DNA of 8,472 bases from JANYCG01 sp031365665. GTDB lineage: Bacteria; Pseudomonadota; Gammaproteobacteria; Burkholderiales; Burkholderiaceae_C. How positions within the stretch are numbered: position 1 is the first letter of the stretch; each line of letters begins with the position of its first letter. Under the pieces are notes generated by a model. It searched no databases. It worked only from the letters and a program-made list of their open reading frames with translations, and was not told where the DNA came from. The translations under genes were made by a program, and so were the position numbers. This document shows, piece by piece, positions 6,128-8,472 of this stretch. The stretch covers positions 1 to 8,472 of the forward strand of contig JANLYO010000254.1 of assembly GCA_031365665.1 (NCBI GenBank), read 5' to 3'.

Positions 6128-6129
6128 TC
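6025..6129. repeat. 105-bp element with 24-bp imperfect terminal inverted repeats at the gshA 3' end
   Basis: The arm at 6025-6048 (GATTCCGCTTCC...CATGGCAA) and the arm at 6106-6129 (TTGCCGTGG...GTGGAATC) are reverse complements at 22 of 24 positions. The 57-bp interior contains a further hairpin, GTGC-TGTA-GCAC (6072-6083), and a GCGCC/GGCGC pair. The outer arm overlaps the first two bases of the gshA stop codon. It could be a folded 3' UTR, a REP/MITE-like element or a cruciform. No T-run follows, so it is not a standard intrinsic terminator, and no obvious target duplication flanks it. Confidence 0.7.
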
Positions 6130-7459
6130 AGGCGTAGATTTCGGCTTCGGGGTCAGTGGCTTCCATTTCGTAGCTCGCCGCCACCATCGCCAGCCGCCCG
6201 ATCACGCCGTACATGTAAAACCGGTTGGGCGCGCTGGCGCCGGGTTTCATGCCGAGCTGGGGCAGGTGCGCACTCTCGGCGAAAGCCAGGGGAACAAAGC
6301 GGGAGCCAGGGGCGTTGAGGTTGTCGTCAACACCGCGTTCGGCATGGATGCGGTAGACGCCGCCGACCACATAACGGTCCATCATGTAGACCACGGGCTC
6401 GGCCACAGCGGCGTTCATGCGTTCGTTGGTCAGGACGCCTTCTTGCACCATCAGGTTCACCACCAGGTTGCGCGGCGCGGCGCGGGGGGCCACACTGTCG
6501 CCGGCCAGCGCCGCGAGTTTGCCTGGCTCTTGCAGTTCACGCGCGTCGCGCACCATCAGCAGTGCGGAGCTGCTGTCTGCGTTGCGGCGGCCATCGTCGG
6601 ACTTGACCACGACAAACGGGCGTTCATTAATGCCATATTCTTTGTATTTGCGGCGGATTTTGGCCAGCACCGACTCCACATGCGCCACCAGCTCACCCAC
6701 GCCAGAAGGTTTGGCCAGATCCAGCGCTTCGCACTTTTCAAACAGCGGCGTGAAGAGCCACGGGTCAACACCGATGAGTTTGCCGAATCGTTTGGCGACT
6801 TCTTCATAACTTTTGAAATGCGTGCTTTTGCGCCGCACGGTCCATCCAGCGTGTACCGGTGGCAGCAAAAACTGCTCGTGGATGTCTTCCAGAATGCCGG
6901 GCAGGCCAGCGCTCAGGTCGTTGTTCAGCAGAATCGTGCAGGGGTCGAAATCTTTGAGCCCGAGCCGGCCGCGGCCCCCGCCTTTTTTGCGGATGACGGG
7001 CTCCAGCAGGACCGATTGGCCGTCCGGCAAGGCCACGGTGGTGGGCTTTTTGATGTCGGGGCTGATGGAGCCGACGCGCACGTTCAGCCCGGCCATGCGG
7101 AAGATGTGCTGCAACTGCGCGACGTTGGAGAGGTAAAAGGTGCAGTGCGACTGGTTCTCGGGGATCAGCAGCAGGTTGCGCGCTTCGGGGCAGATTTTTT
7201 CAATCGCCGCCATCGCCGCCTGCACCGCCAGCGGCACCATGGCGGGCGCCAGGTTTTGCCAGCCGGTGGGGAACAGGTTGGTGTCGACCGGCGCGAGTTT
7301 GAAGCCGGCGTTGCGGATGTCGACCGAGCTGTAGAAGGGCGGCGTGTGCTCCATCCATTCGAGGCGGAACCAGCGCTCGATGGCGGGCATGGCGTCGAGC
7401 ACGCGTTGCTCCAGTTCGTTGATCGGGCCTGTGAGTGCGGTGACGAGGTGGGGAACCAT
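6128..7459 (-). CDS. gshA: Glutamate-cysteine ligase, Acidithiobacillus/betaproteobacterial type
   Basis: This enzyme catalyses the first, usually limiting, step of glutathione synthesis: ATP-dependent joining of glutamate's gamma-carboxyl to cysteine. The 443-aa product belongs to the GshA family first described from Acidithiobacillus ferrooxidans (Pfam GshA type), not to the E. coli GshA family. It opens with MVPHLVTALTGPINELEQR. Conserved blocks are FYSSVDIRNAGFKLAPVDTN (42-61), LIPENQSHC near 96-104, RKKGGGRGRLGLKDFDPC, RRKSTHFKSYEEVAK, RRKYKEYGINERPFVVVKSD and YRIHAERGVDDNLNAPG. The frame is open up to a GTG at 7501. ATG 7459 was chosen because family homology begins there and AAGAAGG (7470-7464) precedes it closely. 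kup follows on the same strand and gshB lies farther along. A candidate promoter sits about 230 bp upstream, in an AT-rich island. The stop overlaps a long inverted repeat. Confidence 0.95.
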   Translation of the reverse strand: MVPHLVTALTGPINELEQRVLDAMPAIERWFRLEWMEHTPPFYSSVDIRNAGFKLAPVDTNLFPTGWQNLAPAMVPLAVQAAMAAIEKICPEARNLLLIPENQSHCTFYLSNVAQLQHIFRMAGLNVRVGSISPDIKKPTTVALPDGQSVLLEPVIRKKGGGRGRLGLKDFDPCTILLNNDLSAGLPGILEDIHEQFLLPPVHAGWTVRRKSTHFKSYEEVAKRFGKLIGVDPWLFTPLFEKCEALDLAKPSGVGELVAHVESVLAKIRRKYKEYGINERPFVVVKSDDGRRNADSSSALLMVRDARELQEPGKLAALAGDSVAPRAAPRNLVVNLMVQEGVLTNERMNAAVAEPVVYMMDRYVVGGVYRIHAERGVDDNLNAPGSRFVPLAFAESAHLPQLGMKPGASAPNRFYMYGVIGRLAMVAASYEMEATDPEAEIYA

Positions 7460-7791
7460 GCGGCCTTCTTGTCGGGTTTGCTTCAGGAAGCGCGGATCCA
7501 CGATGAATCAATCCGCGCTGCCTTCGGAGTTGAGGGCAAGGCAGAAAGTTGCAAGAGGTCGCGAAGTGCAGTCAGAAAAATTCAACCCCAAAATGGGTAT
7601 ATTTGTGATTTCAGACGTAGAAATTACGTTTAATTTACATTTAAATTAAAAAATGCATAATTATTAATACAATTTAATACTATTTATTATAGCAAACTAC
7701 CCATTAATCACGTGGCCTAGTGTAGATTTTTATATCTAATCGCTATTGACAATTAAATATTTCAATCACTGTTCGACAAACAATCCCGTCA
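7460..7791 (-). promoter_or_regulatory. proA-gshA intergenic region with AT-rich island and gshA promoter candidate
   Basis: This 332-bp gap contains no gene-like ORF. Positions about 7595-7775 are strikingly AT-rich against GC-rich flanking genes. On the minus strand TGC-TATAAT (7694-7686) is a perfect extended -10 element; the hexamer 17 bp upstream (CACGTG) is a poor -35, which an extended -10 tolerates. Transcription would begin near 7679, leaving a leader of about 220 nt before gshA. Within that leader TTTAATTTA and TAAATTAAA (7629-7637 and 7642-7650) form a perfect 9-bp AT hairpin, and TTAATAC is repeated at 7664-7670 and 7674-7680. TTGACA at 7746-7751 on the plus strand lacks a matching -10. 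Confidence 0.5.
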
Positions 7792-8472
7792 TCATCCCCG
7801 CAATTCGCCGTTGCCCAGCACCACGTATTTGAGCGAGGTCAGCCCTTCGATGCCGACCGGCCCGCGCGCGTGGAATTTGTCGGTCGAGATGCCGATCTCC
7901 GCGCCCAGGCCAAACTCAAAACCGTCGGCAAACCGCGTGCTGGTATTGACCATCACGCTGGCGGAATCCACCTCGCGCAGGAAGGCCTGGGCGTGTTGGT
8001 GGTCGCGCGTAAGGATGGCGTCGGTGTGGTGGGAAGAGTATTTGTTGATATGCCAGATGGCTTCATCCACACCTTCCACCACCTTGATGCTGATGACGGC
8101 GGCGAGGTACTCTTCGTACCAGTCCTGCTCGGTGGCGGTTTGCAAATTGGCGCCGGGCAGTCCGCCCGCGTTTTCGAGCGCCCGCAGCAGGTCAAGCGCT
8201 TCAGCGTCGCAGCGCATCTCCACGCCTTTTTCGGCAAACACGCGGGCGATGCGCGGCAGGAAATCAGCGGCCACGCTGCGCGCCACCAAGAGGCCTTCCA
8301 TCGCGTTGCAGGGGCTGTATTTGTTGGTTTTGGCGTTGTCGGCCACGGCCACGGCCATGTCGATGTCACAGGGGTCGTCCACATAGACGTGGCAGTTGCC
8401 GTCCAGGTGTTTGATGACGGGCACCTTGGCATCGCGGCTGATGCGCTCGATCAGGCCCTTGCCGCCACGCGG
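7792..8472 (-). CDS. proA: Gamma-glutamyl phosphate reductase, C-terminal half (runs off window)
   Basis: ProA reduces gamma-glutamyl phosphate with NADPH to glutamate 5-semialdehyde, the second step of proline synthesis, in the cytoplasm. The frame is open to the window edge, and 226 residues plus the stop are visible. The full protein is about 417-425 aa, so about 200 N-terminal residues are outside. The visible part starts PRGGKGLIERISRDAK, then VPVIKHLDG, and then the catalytic-cysteine motif CNAMEGLL (Cys at visible residue 55). The dimerisation and C-terminal parts follow: SSHHTDAILT, VDSASVMVNTSTRFADGFEFGLGAEIGIST and HARGPVGIEGLTSLKYVV. These are diagnostic of this aldehyde-dehydrogenase-like family, and nothing is missing in the visible half. 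The GTG at 8424 is internal, not the start. gshA follows on the same strand, but 332 bp of AT-rich DNA separates them, so shared transcription is doubtful. Confidence 0.96.
   Translation of the reverse strand, partial: PRGGKGLIERISRDAKVPVIKHLDGNCHVYVDDPCDIDMAVAVADNAKTNKYSPCNAMEGLLVARSVAADFLPRIARVFAEKGVEMRCDAEALDLLRALENAGGLPGANLQTATEQDWYEEYLAAVISIKVVEGVDEAIWHINKYSSHHTDAILTRDHQHAQAFLREVDSASVMVNTSTRFADGFEFGLGAEIGISTDKFHARGPVGIEGLTSLKYVVLGNGELRG

Noticed and set aside
5972..7633. 553-codon plus-strand ORF
   Set aside because: Covers gshA in antisense and starts inside the intergenic inverted repeat. gshA has clear family motifs, and this frame has none.
7746..7774. Plus-strand promoter starting with TTGACA
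   Set aside because: No acceptable -10 at 16-18 bp, and it would read into the 3' end of proA with no gene to serve.
7811..8386. 191-codon plus-strand ORF
   Set aside because: Antisense to proA, which is unmistakable by motif.

Overview
The window looks like a chromosomal segment of a betaproteobacterium of the order Burkholderiales, most likely family Comamonadaceae (Rhodoferax/Polaromonas/Acidovorax-like). The coding DNA is GC-rich. The glutamate-cysteine ligase is of the Acidithiobacillus/betaproteobacterial type rather than the enterobacterial type. There is an orphan Bug-family (TctC-like) periplasmic binding protein. A short GC-rich repeat ending in CCCCCCGAGGGGG is of a kind I associate with this family. 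The assignment rests on remembered protein resemblance, not on a search.

Layout. Positions 1-137 hold the start of an IS66-family transposase gene (minus strand, running off the window) and the probable end of that insertion sequence. Next to it (207-977, minus) is a decayed COG3618-type amidohydrolase gene that has lost an internal block and its C-terminal part. A YafJ-like class II glutamine amidotransferase follows (1020-1847, plus). It converges on gshB, glutathione synthetase (1892-2833, minus), across a repeat that also encodes the amidotransferase's last residues. Divergent from gshB is an orphan Bug-type solute-binding protein (2948-3916, plus), which ends in a 10-bp tandem repeat array. 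On the minus strand come kup, a potassium uptake transporter (4006-5874), and gshA, glutamate-cysteine ligase (6128-7459), separated by a leader with a long imperfect inverted repeat. An AT-rich island of roughly 180 bp lies upstream of gshA and carries a perfect extended -10 promoter motif. The window ends inside proA, gamma-glutamyl phosphate reductase (7792 to the edge, minus).

How the genes fit together. proA, gshA, kup and gshB share a strand. proA, gshA and gshB all draw on glutamate: proline synthesis and the two steps of glutathione synthesis. kup supplies K+, whose accumulation in bacteria is usually balanced by glutamate. This is a plausible osmotic/redox neighbourhood, but the gaps between genes argue against one tight operon.

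No clearly new multi-gene system is visible. The most unusual material is non-coding or decayed: the IS66-adjacent amidohydrolase remnant, the repeat-derived protein tail, the helical-pitch 10-bp tandem array, the 24-bp inverted repeat at the gshA 3' end, and the AT island upstream of gshA. No tRNA, rRNA or CRISPR array was recognised.
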